DNA of 64,000 nucleotides, taken from positions 58,694,968-58,758,967 of the forward strand of contig OW799234.1 of NCBI GenBank assembly GCA_941918925.1, given 5' to 3'. The stretch's first letter is position 1. Each line of letters begins with the position of its first letter. Below the pieces are notes generated by a model. It saw nothing but the letters and a program-made list of their open reading frames with translations, was not told the DNA's origin and made no database searches. The stretch comes from Phyto melanocephala. Taxonomy: Eukaryota; Arthropoda; Insecta; Diptera; Rhinophoridae. A program made the position numbers and the translations under genes. This document shows, in pieces, positions 12,818 to 24,086 of the stretch.

Positions 12818-13777
12818 CTAAAATATATTTCGTTTTCCCTTCGTATTTTTGAGTTAAAGTGGTTCTCCTCCAGTCAAATTTAAATCCAACCAGATTATAC
12901 CTCAAAAATAGTTAAATACAATTTAATAGAAATGTATGTAATTAAAATCCATCCATGTTCAAGTGTTAAGTTTTGTTGGTTTTCAATTTATTAAAAACTT
13001 TCATATCTAAACTCCAATTTATTGGCATTCAGACATGTTATATTGCAACAATGAAAAAACAGAACAAACCCATCTGATTTAAGATAACACACGTACACTG
13101 AGACGGTTATACGAAGGGTATAATAAAAAAATGCAAAAAATTAGACAAAAAATTCACGATGACAAAAAACAGGCAGGGGCCTAGATGCCATTAGATATTA
13201 ACACACAGTTACGTCTGTAGAGCAAGTAAGACTCCAAAGATAATAAATTTCATACGCCAAAAAAATACTGAGGGCACCTATTTTACAGATAATTTTCCTA
13301 CAATTTTATATATGTTCCGTATTTTATACTCAGATTTTTGCTTACAAAAGCTATATTATTTAAAAATTGATCGATGTTAAAAAACACAGACCATTTTAAA
13401 GTAATTCGGCTTGCTTTAAGAAACAGTTTATCGAAGAGTAGGTTACGTATCGTCATTATTTTTAATTCATTTGATATCGATATTTACCAGCTTTCAAATT
13501 TTTGCAACGTTTCTCAACTTTGATGAAAAATATTGTGAAAAAACTATAAATTTCTATATCAGCCATATCTCTAAAAAAAAGTTTTTGACTTTTCCTTTAC
13601 CTAATGTACAAAATTTCCAGCTGCCAGTCCTCGTCCTATTTTTTTGCTAGAGGTAAAATTTTGAAAAAAACATGGTTCCAAAAATGTGTTGAGTAATTTA
13701 TAATACATAGCTGTGAAAATCAATTCGTTCTTTTATTGTTTTGTTCATTATTGTTAATATATATAATTTTTGTTTTT
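12818..13777. other. AT-rich spacer
   Basis: No feature with supportable ends. A lone GAAGGGTATAATAA at about 13115 resembles a family B terminus but has no neighbouring body. Confidence 0.45.
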
Positions 13778-14090
13778 ATACCTTTCACCTGTGGTGCACA
13801 AGGGTATATATGGCTTTGTCATTCCGTTTGTAATTTCTACATTTTTCTTTTCTGACCCCACAAAGTATATATATTCTGAAAGCTTATGAATAGAGAAGTT
13901 GATTCAGACCTGATTATCTGTCCGTATGTCCGTGGTTGAAATCAAGTTTTAGAAGCAACCACATATTTCAATCTTTGGAAATATCCAGGAATAAATCGCT
14001 ATTGAAATTAAGCACAATCGCCTCATAAGTCTCTGAGATATGAGCAAATAAACGCGACTGCCTCTGTTTTTTCTCATACTTTTACCACCA
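13778..14090 (+). mobile_element. Family B repeat, 5' fragment
   Basis: It begins ATACCTTTCACCTGTGGTGC and carries diverged core and CTGTCCGTATGTCCGTG runs. It stops at about 14090 without the AT-rich centre or hairpin tail. Confidence 0.7.
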
Positions 14091-14704
14091 AAATTGAAAA
14101 TTTTCAGTCATAGAATAATTAATAGGTACCTTTGCTGTAATATTGATAGAATATGCCTCGAGAGATATTCGTGAACAATTTTTTATAAACGGGCTCTTAT
14201 AGGCAAAGTTATAGGCGAAAATGATTTTTAAATTATATATTCTTTTGAAATGTTTCAAGTTGCTCAAACTCCTAAATAATTTTGGGACACACATAAGACA
14301 CCATATTGCAGGAACCAGTTTTGGAATTTATTTTTGAGAAAAACTAACAAATCAACAACTTCTGAGATTTTGTTATTAAGATTTACACAAAACACGATTT
14401 TTCTAGCTTCCAGACAACCAAGAAATTCATTGTAAGCATTAAATGAAAGGATCTGGCTAGCAAACCATAATATAATAATACAAAAATTATAATTCTGTGT
14501 ATGGGGCAAATCTAATAAAAATAACTCAATATTGGTAATAAACGAAATGACATATTTAACCCCTACAACATCCAAAATGTTGATATTAAAAAAAAGGGTT
14601 GCCCTGAACACTACAGTTAATAATGAAGAAGTTCTTAATCCAAGATGGCGTGTGAAATTATATAGCGACTAATTTTTTATAAACTTTATCAATTTGAGTA
14701 TCGA
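14091..14704. other. Unrecognised stretch, with overlapping open frames
   Basis: On the minus strand there are frames of 70 and 115 codons (14082-14294 and 14264-14611). Neither shows a domain or motif I recognise, and both have AT-driven composition. A decayed transposon gene is possible but not shown. Confidence 0.3.
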
Positions 14705-15558
14705 ACAAGTAAGAGCGCTATATTCGGCCGTGCCGAATCTTATATACCCTTCACAACGTGTAGTCATGCAATAACAGTAGTTTGTATCACCATTCCATAT
14801 GATATACGTACATACATATAAAAAACATACATATATAAAAACATCCCATTGTAAATTTATAAATTTACGTACATATGTATGTTAAAAAAAAAAAAAATAA
14901 AAAAAAATTTAAAAAAAAAATTTAAAAACAAAATTAAAAAAAAAAATTAAAAAAAAAATTAAAAAAAAAAAATTTTTAAAAAATATTTAAAATATATATA
15001 ATAAATATAAAACAAAAAAAATAAAAAAATAAAAAATTTAAAAAAAATAATAATAAAAATATAAATAATATATTAAATAAAAAATAAAAAAAAAAATAAA
15101 AAAAAAAAATTAAAAAATTTTTTTTTTTGCTCAGCTGGGATTCGATGCCACGTTTTCTCTAACCAGTATACACGTTTGTATGTATGTATGTTGTTGTTGT
15201 AATGTAGTTTTTGTGAAAAAAAAATCGAGGTGGTCGTGGGTTTTTGCTCATATCTCAGTTGTTTATGTACCGATGTTTCTGATTTTCAATAGCGATCTAC
15301 TCCCGAATATTTCCGATATTTTAATACCTCACCCGAGTCCAAGCGATGCGATGAAGGGGGCTTCAAATGGTTGATTTTAACATACACACGGACAGACGGT
15401 CAGACGGACAGACTGACAGACTGACAGCGCTTAATCGACTCCCCTATTCATAAGCGTTCAGAAAAAATATACTTTATGGGGTCGGAAATCAAAATTGTAG
15501 AAATTTCACACGGAATGACAAACCTATATATACCCTTTTTCACTGTGTGAAGGGTATA
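14705..15558 (-). mobile_element. Family B repeat, complete copy in inverse orientation, about 855 bp
   Basis: The left end is ACAAGTAAGAGCGCTATATT, then the hairpin arm CGGCCGTGCCG, then TATACCCTTCACAACG. The A/T-homopolymer centre is at 14885-15128. The right end is CACTGTGTGAAGGGTATA. GACAGACGG units are present at 15390-15425 and the reverse core at about 15465-15485. Confidence 0.85.
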
Positions 15559-16676
15559 ATAAATGGGCTTGTTGGAGAATATACGTATATTTTTCAAAAT
15601 TTTTAACCAAAATGTGCCTCGGTATAAATAATGTAAAATGGTATATAACATTATACCTATGTATGTATATCACAGGTTATTATCAGATTTAGCATGGCCG
15701 AGTTCTGTGGATTACTGAAAAATTTTTAAGTTTTACTAAAAACTATTTATCGAAGGTCCACAATGTTTCAACATTTTCATTAATCAGTGTTTTCTGCATA
15801 TTATAGAATAAAAGATCTCACATCAAAAAACTAATTTTAGTGCTCTTAAAATTTTTTAAAATTTAAGTTTTATATTCGAAAAAACTTTAGTTTGCTTTTA
15901 TATATTTAACTTAAACAGACAAACATTATTGCATGTAAATTAATTAAAACTTTTAATTTTGAGTTGATACTTTTTTTGAAACAATTTTTAATCTTTGGTA
16001 GTTTTACATTTCAATAGTTTTATTTAATAGAAAGCATAATTTTGTTGAGTGAAGATGCAATGTTTCTTCTTGAGAAGCTTAAGGTTTACAACAATTTGTT
16101 TAAAAAAATATTTTTTTTTCAGTACACAATCTGCTTGCCGCTTTAAGATAAAGAACTAGATTTTAGAAAAACAATATTTGACCTTAAATATATAAAGAAA
16201 AATGAAAATGTAATTACAATTAAAGTGGCTTTTAGACAGTCTTTTGTGCAACAACAAACAAAATATAAAAAATTAAAAAAGTTTGCCTCGATTTTCCATT
16301 TGATTGTGAAACAAACAAAAAATTCCTTAATTGTGATTAAGGTTCATTATGGTTTGTTTGCCTCAGCTAGTAAAAGGACATTTAGCAGTTTTTTTTAAGA
16401 CATGTTTCAAATTTGTTTCGTACTAATAAATAATAAAAAAAAGAAAAATTAATTGAATTGTAAATAATGAACGAATTTTCTGCTATTCAATCATTTATTT
16501 GTTTGTATTTCTTTTTTCGGTCTACTTTTCCTTCTAAATAAATAAAAGTATCTCTCACAGATTTATACACATTTATACCTAAAAATGATTACAGTGCGTT
16601 ACAGTAGTCTTCTAAGGAGATGTAGGTGTGACTTATAAAATCATATAGTTATGTTTAAAAGAAAATAAAACATAAG
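15559..16676. other. AT-rich spacer
   Basis: No element ends or coding frames recognised. Confidence 0.5.
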
Positions 16677-17089
16677 AAAGAGTGCTATATTCGGCCGTGC
16701 CCAATCTCATATACCCTTCATAACATGTAGTCATGAAATAACCATTGTTTGTATCACCATTCATCTTTAATATGAAATATGTAGATACATACATCAATGT
16801 TTCATTATCTTTATAATGAATTTATTTATGTATGTATGTTTAAAAGATATAAAAAAATATCTCATTACCTTACATGGGTCTTGGAAATGTTTGGGGCTTT
16901 AAAAAGTTGATTAAAACATACACACGGACAGACGGTCTGATGGACAGACTGACAGAGCTTAATCAACTGCCCTATTCATAAGATTTCAGAAAATATTTAT
17001 TTTATGGGGTCGGAAATAAAAGTTGTAGAAATCTCACACGGAATGACAAACCTTTATATACCCTTACACTCACTATGAAGGGTATAATA
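16677..17089 (-). mobile_element. Family B repeat, internally deleted copy
   Basis: Left: AAAGAGTGCTATATTCGGCC, then CATACCCTTCATAAC. Right: TTTATGGGGTCGGAAAT, then CACTATGAAGGGTATA. The AT-rich centre is reduced to a few dozen bases. Confidence 0.75.
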
Positions 17090-17738
17090 ACTCCCGGAAC
17101 CTGATATGGGAACAAACAATTTTTTCAGCCTTATAGGTATTGTTTTAAAGACATGAAAAATATACAACTTTTTTCCTACAAATGACCTACTGTGGCTAAC
17201 AGTCTTGCCACTTAAAAGTGACAACAAAAGGTAAGAATTTAAAAAAAGAACATCAAACGAATGGTACCGACCTATAAATCAAATCAAACAAATCACACTA
17301 TTGAATTTTGCAAAAAGATGAAAGATACTAATAAAGAATAAAATTAAAGAATCTAAAAAATATAAAAGAAATTAGGGTGATTTTTTCTCTACCTCTCTTT
17401 CATGTTCACATTATTTTTTAAGTGTTCGAAACTCAAATAAACAATTTGCCTTATCAGCACCAACCTCTTAAGAAATAAATGATGTTTATAAAAGTGTGAG
17501 TGTCTGAACTAAAAAAAAGCATACTACAAACACGTTTTTACAACTACACACCATGTCTACATAACCCAGTTGACCAAAAGTTATTAGGATATACATTTAA
17601 GTTTAAAAAAATAATGTTGAAATTGTTTTCCCATAAAACTAAGTAAAATTCTGCTAAATTTCACGTCAGTTTGTTAACCTAAATGAGAGATAATACATGT
17701 GCAGTAAATACATATTTTAGTGACCACTATGATGACGT

Positions 17739-17972
17739 GTGGCTCTATTCAAAACAAAGCGCCTAGTGAAGACATTATTCACCGGTGGCAGTTGTTGCTT
17801 AGCCAACCTCAATCACTTGTATTGCATTAATGTCTTCAGGAAAAATTCACAGCAAAAAGTTGAACATTTTTCATGGATCTGTTTTGCGGCCACAATAACT
17901 GTGTTTTCGCCACTCCAAATGCAAAGTCAAATAAACTTAAAGAATATACTTGATGACGGAATAAATGAGTAA
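17739..17972 (+). other. Candidate exon or pseudo-exon, unrecognised (77-codon open frame)
   Basis: This segment has visibly higher GC and sequence complexity than the flanking DNA. One frame is open from about 17736 to a stop at 17970, with a hydrophobic stretch WICFAATITVF. No ATG starts it; the frame opens just after a stop. A possible donor (GA|GTAAGA) lies at about 17967 and a possible acceptor (TGTTATAG) at about 18097. The next segment contains YPKECFANVGNWDIL but is not in the phase the donor requires. The arrangement (basic stretch, one membrane segment, then an F-x-x-V-type patch) loosely recalls the N-terminus of insect DEG/ENaC pickpocket channels. That is a weak impression and may be wrong. 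Confidence 0.2.
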
Positions 17973-18149
17973 GAAATAGTTTCTTTATGCATAAAATAAT
18001 TTATGTTACAGTATTAATATATTTTTTATTGTATATATTTTTTGCCTTAGTTTTTGGAAATAGTTGCTAATCTGTATCCTTATCTTTTGTGTTATAGTCT
18101 ATCTACCCCAAAGAATGCTTCGCAAACGTAGGCAACTGGGACATATTAA

Positions 18150-18550
18150 CCCAGCAAAAAAAATTGGAAGTAGTGCAAAGCGAATTATATTTCCAAGACT
18201 TTTAAATCAATTGTCTAAAAGCATTAATTCTAAATGACTTCCTAACTGCAAAATAATTTGTCATAAAAGATGTGCTAAAAAATAAATGCTACATCATGCA
18301 AAACATCTTAAACAATTCATGTAAACAAACAAATTCAACTCATGAAATATCTGATGCTTTTCACAAAATATGCATGAGTTCCATGCACTAATTAGAATGG
18401 AGTGCAGTTCATTAAAATATTCATGTAAACGCATGATCTCCAATGACACGCTAATGTTAAAATCATTAGTGTTTTCACTTAAATTTAATCACTTCTTCAC
18501 TAGTTGAACCCCTACAAATTCACTTTTCTGTCATAGATTTTTTTGCTGGG
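18150..18550. mobile_element. MITE with CCCAGCAAAAA ends, about 400 bp
   Basis: It starts CCCAGCAAAAA and ends TTTTTTGCTGGG. A diverged relative lies at 23692-24086, sharing blocks such as AATAGTGCAAAG (here AGTAGTGCAAAG) and CATGTAAACAAACAA. No coding frame. The same terminal motif bounds the MITEs at 43338 and 50129, whose interiors differ. The target duplication here is unclear. Confidence 0.75.
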
Positions 18551-18655
18551 AAGGTATACGATCATACACAGCGATGATTTTTTGATATCAAAAACAATGT
18601 TGTCATACTTGACATATTTTTCAAAAGTTCCAAGGTCGCTTTGTTTGATAAAAAT

Positions 18656-18828
18656 AATTTTATTTTCCAATATTTCGCTACCATATTGGGTAGATTTTTC
18701 AGGGAAAGTATAAAAAATTAAGTACAATTAACAATGTTTAATGTGATGGTTGTTAATTGTTCTTAATTTTTTATACTTTCGCTGAAAAATCTACCCAATA
18801 TGGTAGCGAAATATTGGAAAATTAAATT
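18656..18828. repeat. Near-perfect palindrome: two 78-bp arms, 17-nt loop
   Basis: Arms 18656-18733 and 18751-18828 are inverted complements with only a few mismatches; both contain CCAATATTTCGCTACCATAT. They begin about 100 bp after the MITE end at 18550. Transcribed in either direction it would form a long hairpin. Short related motifs occur at 3413-3485. It could be a small foldback transposon; no target duplication was identified. Confidence 0.85.
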
Positions 18829-19079
18829 AGTTTAAAAAAATGTGATCTCAAACTTAACACAAAGTACAACTATTGATTTTTAAATGATCTTTAACACGAA
18901 CAATTATTTATTTTCATATAACTTTTAATCAATATTATAGTTGCCATAACAAAAAAAAAATATATTTCAAGTTAAGCATCTTTGAAAGTATTAGGGCATT
19001 CCACTGTTTTTTATACAACTTATAACTATTAAAAATAAATAAAACAGCCTACTTTAATAGAGAAGATTTATAAAAATGT

Positions 19080-19561
19080 GTCCCAGTAAGATTGCATTTA
19101 TTGTTTTTAAAATATAAAAACTTTTTTTAAGTAGTTGTAATGGATGTGTTAACGGATTAAAAAAAGGCATAATCCGACTAAGTATAGGATAAAATACACG
19201 CCACATGGTACCAATATATGATTTCAGTCCTTTTTTACAAAGATATCTGAGCGATGACGCATAAGCTGTCGAATTTAAGCTCATTACATATATGTTCGCA
19301 CAGTTTTAAACCACATAATTCTGGTGACCAGTTGGCATCGCATTTTCTTGAGATAATTTTTCTTGGAAAACGTTGCAATAAAGGGAACGTTTCTCGCACA
19401 GTGTGGTAGGTGGCCGACACTCTCGATAACAGCAGCAATTTTTTTTAAGAGACTACTGGAACGTTGATGATCTATCTAAAATCGGCTAAGATTTTTAGAA
19501 TTGGTCATTGTTTGTTAAAAAAGATTACACCAAATGCCAAAAGTGCATTCCTACTGGGACA
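19080..19561 (-). mobile_element. Small TIR element with decayed ORF (THAP-like?)
   Basis: The left end GTCCCAGTAAGATTGCA and the right end TGCATTCCTACTGGGAC are inverted repeats, about 15 of 17 matching. On the minus strand two overlapping frames (76 and 67 codons) contain NWSPELCGLKLCEH and an FPRK patch. This recalls the C-terminal part of a THAP zinc finger (Trp, Pro, then Cys and His), but the Cys-His spacing is one residue short and the N-terminal cysteines are not convincing. No target duplication found. It is best regarded as a decayed DNA transposon of uncertain class. Confidence 0.4.
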
Positions 19562-19589
19562 TTCTTTATATTGAAAAAAACTTAATCCT

Positions 19590-20452
19590 AGGCTGTGCCG
19601 AATTTTTTATACCCACCACCAATTCTGTGCACTTTTGTGGCACAAAATTTATTTTGGTATTAACTGTAAACGCTATGAAATAATCATTTTATACTAAAAT
19701 ATTTATCACTTTCTTTGTATATCTTCGATATGTTAGTAAAATATTTTCGTAAATTTAGTACGTCAATGAAAGAAGGCGTTAAAGTAGGCATGTCAATATA
19801 GTTTATGCTAATAAATACAAATTAGATATTTCAATATAGAGTCCTTTATTCTTCCAAAATCTTTATTCATAGAGAAATTACATGAATTTGAGGAAAAGGG
19901 TTATATGGCAGGTGAGCGTGTCACATTTTTTTAGTTAGTAAAAAGGCGTTCGCAAAATTTCTGTTTTATTACCTTTTAAATTTTGAATGTTTCGAAATAT
20001 ACACTGTGCGGTAAATATTTTTGTACATTTTGACTCCTTTCCTAATGCATAGATTTAATCAATTTTCAGGGAGAAATATTTTGTTATACAGGAAATATAC
20101 ATATATGGCATTTTATTCGATGTTGGAGGGTCATGGTTTTTTTTACCTACTATTGTGTTACGAGCTATAACTCTTTTTCTAATATTCGGATTTAGCCCAT
20201 TTTCAATACCGAACAAACTTTGTGTATAGAAAATATCCTGACAAAGCCCCATAGCTTTTTCGGTGCGACCTCTATCGTGCTTTCAACAGACGGACAGACG
20301 GACGGACATAGCTAGATCGTCATAAAATCAAACCAGGACTCAGAAAATAAATATACTTTATAAGGTCTAAAATGGATATTTTTATGTGTTACAAACGGAA
20401 TGACAAAATGAATATACACCCTACCACCATTTTTTTGTTGGCGGGTTTAGAA
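19590..20452 (-). mobile_element. Hairpin-tailed dispersed repeat, family A, nearly complete
   Basis: The left side reads GGCTGTGCCGAAT, then TTATACCCACCACCAATTC; the outer part of the hairpin tail is lost. The right side ends with CTACCACCATTTTTTTGTTG and GGCGGGT. It contains CAGACGGACAGACGGACGGA and the motif AGCTAGATCGTCATAAAATC, also found in inverse at 32360-32400. Confidence 0.75.
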
Positions 20453-22875
20453 ATATTTTAATTCCCATAGCAACAGAAAATCTACAAACGGCATAAATAT
20501 GTATATGTTATAATATTGGGTCATAACACTATCAAAATTAAACTGTGGAATAAAGAAAAATACACACGGAAGGAAACTTAAATTTTTGTGACGATTTCTT
20601 TGTATATCAAAAAAAATTAGTGTTTTGCTATGGACTAACACCTTATTACTACGTTTAGTATTTAGTTAGTGAGTAAATTGATTGCATTACGAAAAAGTAT
20701 AGTTGTTCAAAATTTTATTAAATATAACCAAAACGGCAACACTTGCTACAAATAAAATCTCTACAACTGTTTAGTTTATAAAAGCAGCCAGCAATTTATT
20801 TCATAACTTAGACACTCGCTTCCACATGCATACGCAGACATATACTAATTAGCATAACAATACATATACTCACAAACATATAAAAAATATTTTCATTTTG
20901 TCTTTTATTTCCGGTTACGTTCTTGGACGTACTGGTGTTATTGTTGTTTTATTTATGTTGTGTAAGTGTGTGAATCTGTTAGAAAGTTGTTAAGATCATA
21001 AATGTAAGGGTGTGTTTACGACACAACTATGGCATTTTAAATAAGTTTACACACACAAGCGCACATGCATACTAACATAGTATATACATACTTGTCTACG
21101 TATGTTCCTGATTCAGTGACTAGAAAAAGGTAAAGTTTTTTTCTGTGTGATTGTTGTTATTGAATGGCCAATTACTAAAATCCGGTGATTGGAAAGGCCG
21201 AAATGAATAGCTAGCTAACACACACATGCACAAATACATATACATATATACTTAAATTATGTCCAAGCAACACAATAACAGAAACAACAATAATAGTAAT
21301 AAAAAATAAGAAATAATAAAATAAACAAGTTGTAAAAACGCAAAAAGACCTTAAATATTGAATGAAGCATAAAAGAAAGAAATACAAATAAAACTAAATA
21401 TTAAGTAAATTTGTACCAGCCCGTCACATATTGATACATTGGTATACATTAGTGTGTCAGTGTCAAACCAAGCATTTGACTGAATTTTCGTATATGAGCC
21501 CCAGTTAAAAAAAACTTTAGCACTATTATCACCAGAACAGTTTTTGGTTACGACTAGATTTTTTGTCTTCCAAGTTTCAGATTTTATCAGTTAGATTTTT
21601 TGAAACATAAAAGACGTGTGTGCTTTAATTTGTTGTATTTTCTGAATAATTTGGAATTTTAAAGAAATTAGGTTTCTTATTCTTTCATTTGAATTATATA
21701 TTGTTTATGAATTCCAAACTGAAATATTTTTTTTTGTTCTAAATAATAAACTAATTAAAACTACTTACGTTCACAATATTAGCTATCCATTTTATGCACT
21801 TCAGCACATCTTATATATTAACAGGAAAGTCTTTTATCTGAAATGCGATTTATGGTCACACGATTTTAATAAATATACTGCTTAAGAGGAATTTTTGTGC
21901 ACAATCTCAATTCTTTAAAACTGATTCAGTATTATAGGAGTTATAGGTGATGAAAGTTGCCACTAACACATACGCAAACAATATCTGTGTAACAAAACTA
22001 AACCATAAACAAATTGGTATGTTTTTAATATGAATTAACTAATAAGAAAGTACACTTAAATTGGAATAAGTGCTTAAAACTTAATTAATCTAATGTCCCC
22101 AAAAAAAAAAGAAACGTTTAAATTTCTGTTTTTTTAGTGAAGTGTTTTAGGTTATAAAAATTGAGCATTGCACTCAAAATAAAATATTGTTTATTGTTAA
22201 GCAGCATAAAAAGAAGAACTCAAAGTAGTTTTTAAAAAATGTGATCCAAATATTAGTCTTACTTCAAAAAGAGCAAAAACGTACATAAAGAAATAACAAC
22301 GTTAAGACAGTTTCATGCATAAGATTTTAGGAATTCAAAAAAGTATAGAACTGCGCCCTGCTTTTAGTAGTGTAAAACACAAATGCATAGATAAGACGGT
22401 TTGTTGAATGCGTTAAGAAACAATGACAAGTAAATAGAGCCTTTTCAAGCAACAGCATCATGGAAGGATTATTGGATCTTAATTCTTCAAAAAATTAGAT
22501 AACGCATTCAGCGACAGTCGGTATCGCAATTTCACAGTGATATTCCTTCTGCCTAAACTAATTGTAGCTTATTTTTTCAACAGAAAGGCCTAAGATAATT
22601 CAGTTAAAATACCAGATAGGTCCTCTCCCTATACTGTCTATTTTTGCTAATCAAAATTGCCTACCAAAGAATTAGTCAAAAAAGTTTTTCTTGTTTCAAG
22701 TTAAATAAAATTTAAACCGTTCAATAAAAAATGTTCTAGAATACCTAAATTTATTAAAAAATTTTTATAAATTTATTCAAAATAAAAATATTGGATCACT
22801 ATTTGGTATGTATAAAATTAACCACAATTTTTCTAAAATGTAACAAAATTGGCATTATTATTTGAACACCTCTGA
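20453..22875. other. AT-rich DNA, possibly regulatory in part; no gene recognised
   Basis: No element boundaries. The part from 20760 to 21480 is somewhat less AT-rich and looks single-copy. It includes GTTTATAAAAGCAGCC (TATA-like, 20777-20784) and a CTAATTAG homeodomain-type site near 20846. No coding frame follows, so promoter function is only a possibility. Confidence 0.3.
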
Positions 22876-23240
22876 ATGAAATTTTTTCAAAAACGGCATG
22901 ACGCCAAATCTTACCAGAAATATGAACGTAACCTGTGCTGTTTTAAGAAAGATAAAAGTCGTTTTTGCAGACACTTCGTAATACATATGTATGTATTTTT
23001 GTGTTTCTCCTGTCTGCTGTTACAACTGATTGGTTTCTTTTTCCACAATTCATCGTGGCTGGCCATAAAAGAAACTTCGTGCGAAAATTTTTTTCGCTAT
23101 CACCTTGTCCATCAGACATAAAAAATCTTGATCTGGAATTTAGTAAAAGACTACCAGTACAAAAGTGGAGATATCTTTTGAACTTCATACGACTTCAATC
23201 CATTAGCTTTGGCTCCGTTCACAGCATTATTAGCACTTAA
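22876..23240 (+). other. GC-elevated segment with two overlapping open frames, unrecognised
   Basis: One frame (22876-23121, ATG start) encodes 81 residues with a hydrophobic stretch MYVFLCFSCLLLQLIGFFF. The overlapping frame (22965-23240) encodes 91 residues containing CIFVFLLSAVTTDWFLF but has only a TTG start. Composition is clearly above the local AT background, as for an exon or an old retained insertion. I recognise no domain and see no convincing splice signals. Confidence 0.2.
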
Positions 23241-23691
23241 TTCAAGCTCTTTTTCTAATAGAATTTAAATAATAGTGTTCGGTGCTTTTTAAAATATTTG
23301 TTCAATTTATTTGGTTTTACCAATATCTGTAAGATCTTTTTTTGTTATTTGCCCAAGTTTTCTTTCAAAGTTTCGGACTTCCTTACACTATTTGATTGGT
23401 TTTAAAAAGGGTGAAAGTTTTGGTTTCATTTTGAAGAATTTTTTCAGGTACAGTTAAAATTCTATATTTAGCAAATACGTACATAATAAAAATAAATAAA
23501 TAAAAACTTGTTAGACTAAGGATAAGTATTGGTTGCATTAGCACTGGTTACATCGTGTGATTTAAATTCGGTGACAAGCTGGAAACCACTTTTGTATTGA
23601 ATGATATTTGGTTAATAAAAATTTCGTAAAAATGTTAATTTTTAACTCCAACGCTACGGAAATTAAATGTACTATACCGTACACAATATTA

Positions 23692-24086
23692 CTTAGCAAA
23701 AATAGTTGGAAATAGTGCAAAGTAAATTATATTTTAAAGACTTCTTAATCCATACTACAAAAATATTCATTCTGAATGATCCCAAAATACAAAACCAAAT
23801 TCATCATAAATCACATGAATGCAAAACCATGCTGAATATCTTGAACAATCTATGTAAACAAACAACATGAAATATCGGCTTCTTTTCACCTAGTTTACAT
23901 CAGTTCTATTAGAACTATTGCACTTGTTAGAATAAAATGCAGTTAAATATATATATTAAAACAAACGCATAATCTTTAACGGTACGATAATGTTAAAATT
24001 ATTAGCATTTGCATCTAAATAAAATCACTTCGCCACCGATCGAACCCCTGCAAAATCACTTATTTGTCATAGTGTTTATGATGGGT
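23692..24086. mobile_element. Diverged MITE, same family as 18150-18550
   Basis: It shares AATAGTGCAAAGTAAATTAT, CATGTAAACAAACAA-like and AAAATCACTT blocks in the same order with the copy at 18150. The terminal CCCAGCAAAAA has decayed to ACTTAGCAAAAA and the far end to ATGGGT. Confidence 0.65.

Noticed and set aside
14264..14611. 115-codon minus-strand ORF as a gene
   Set aside because: No motif, AT-driven composition (many Ile, Asn, Leu, Phe) and no supporting context; kept only as an unrecognised stretch.
20777..20784. TATAAAAG as a core promoter
   Set aside because: Suggestive spacing to an A/C-rich start region, but no coding frame or splice pattern follows; TATA-like words are expected by chance at this AT content.
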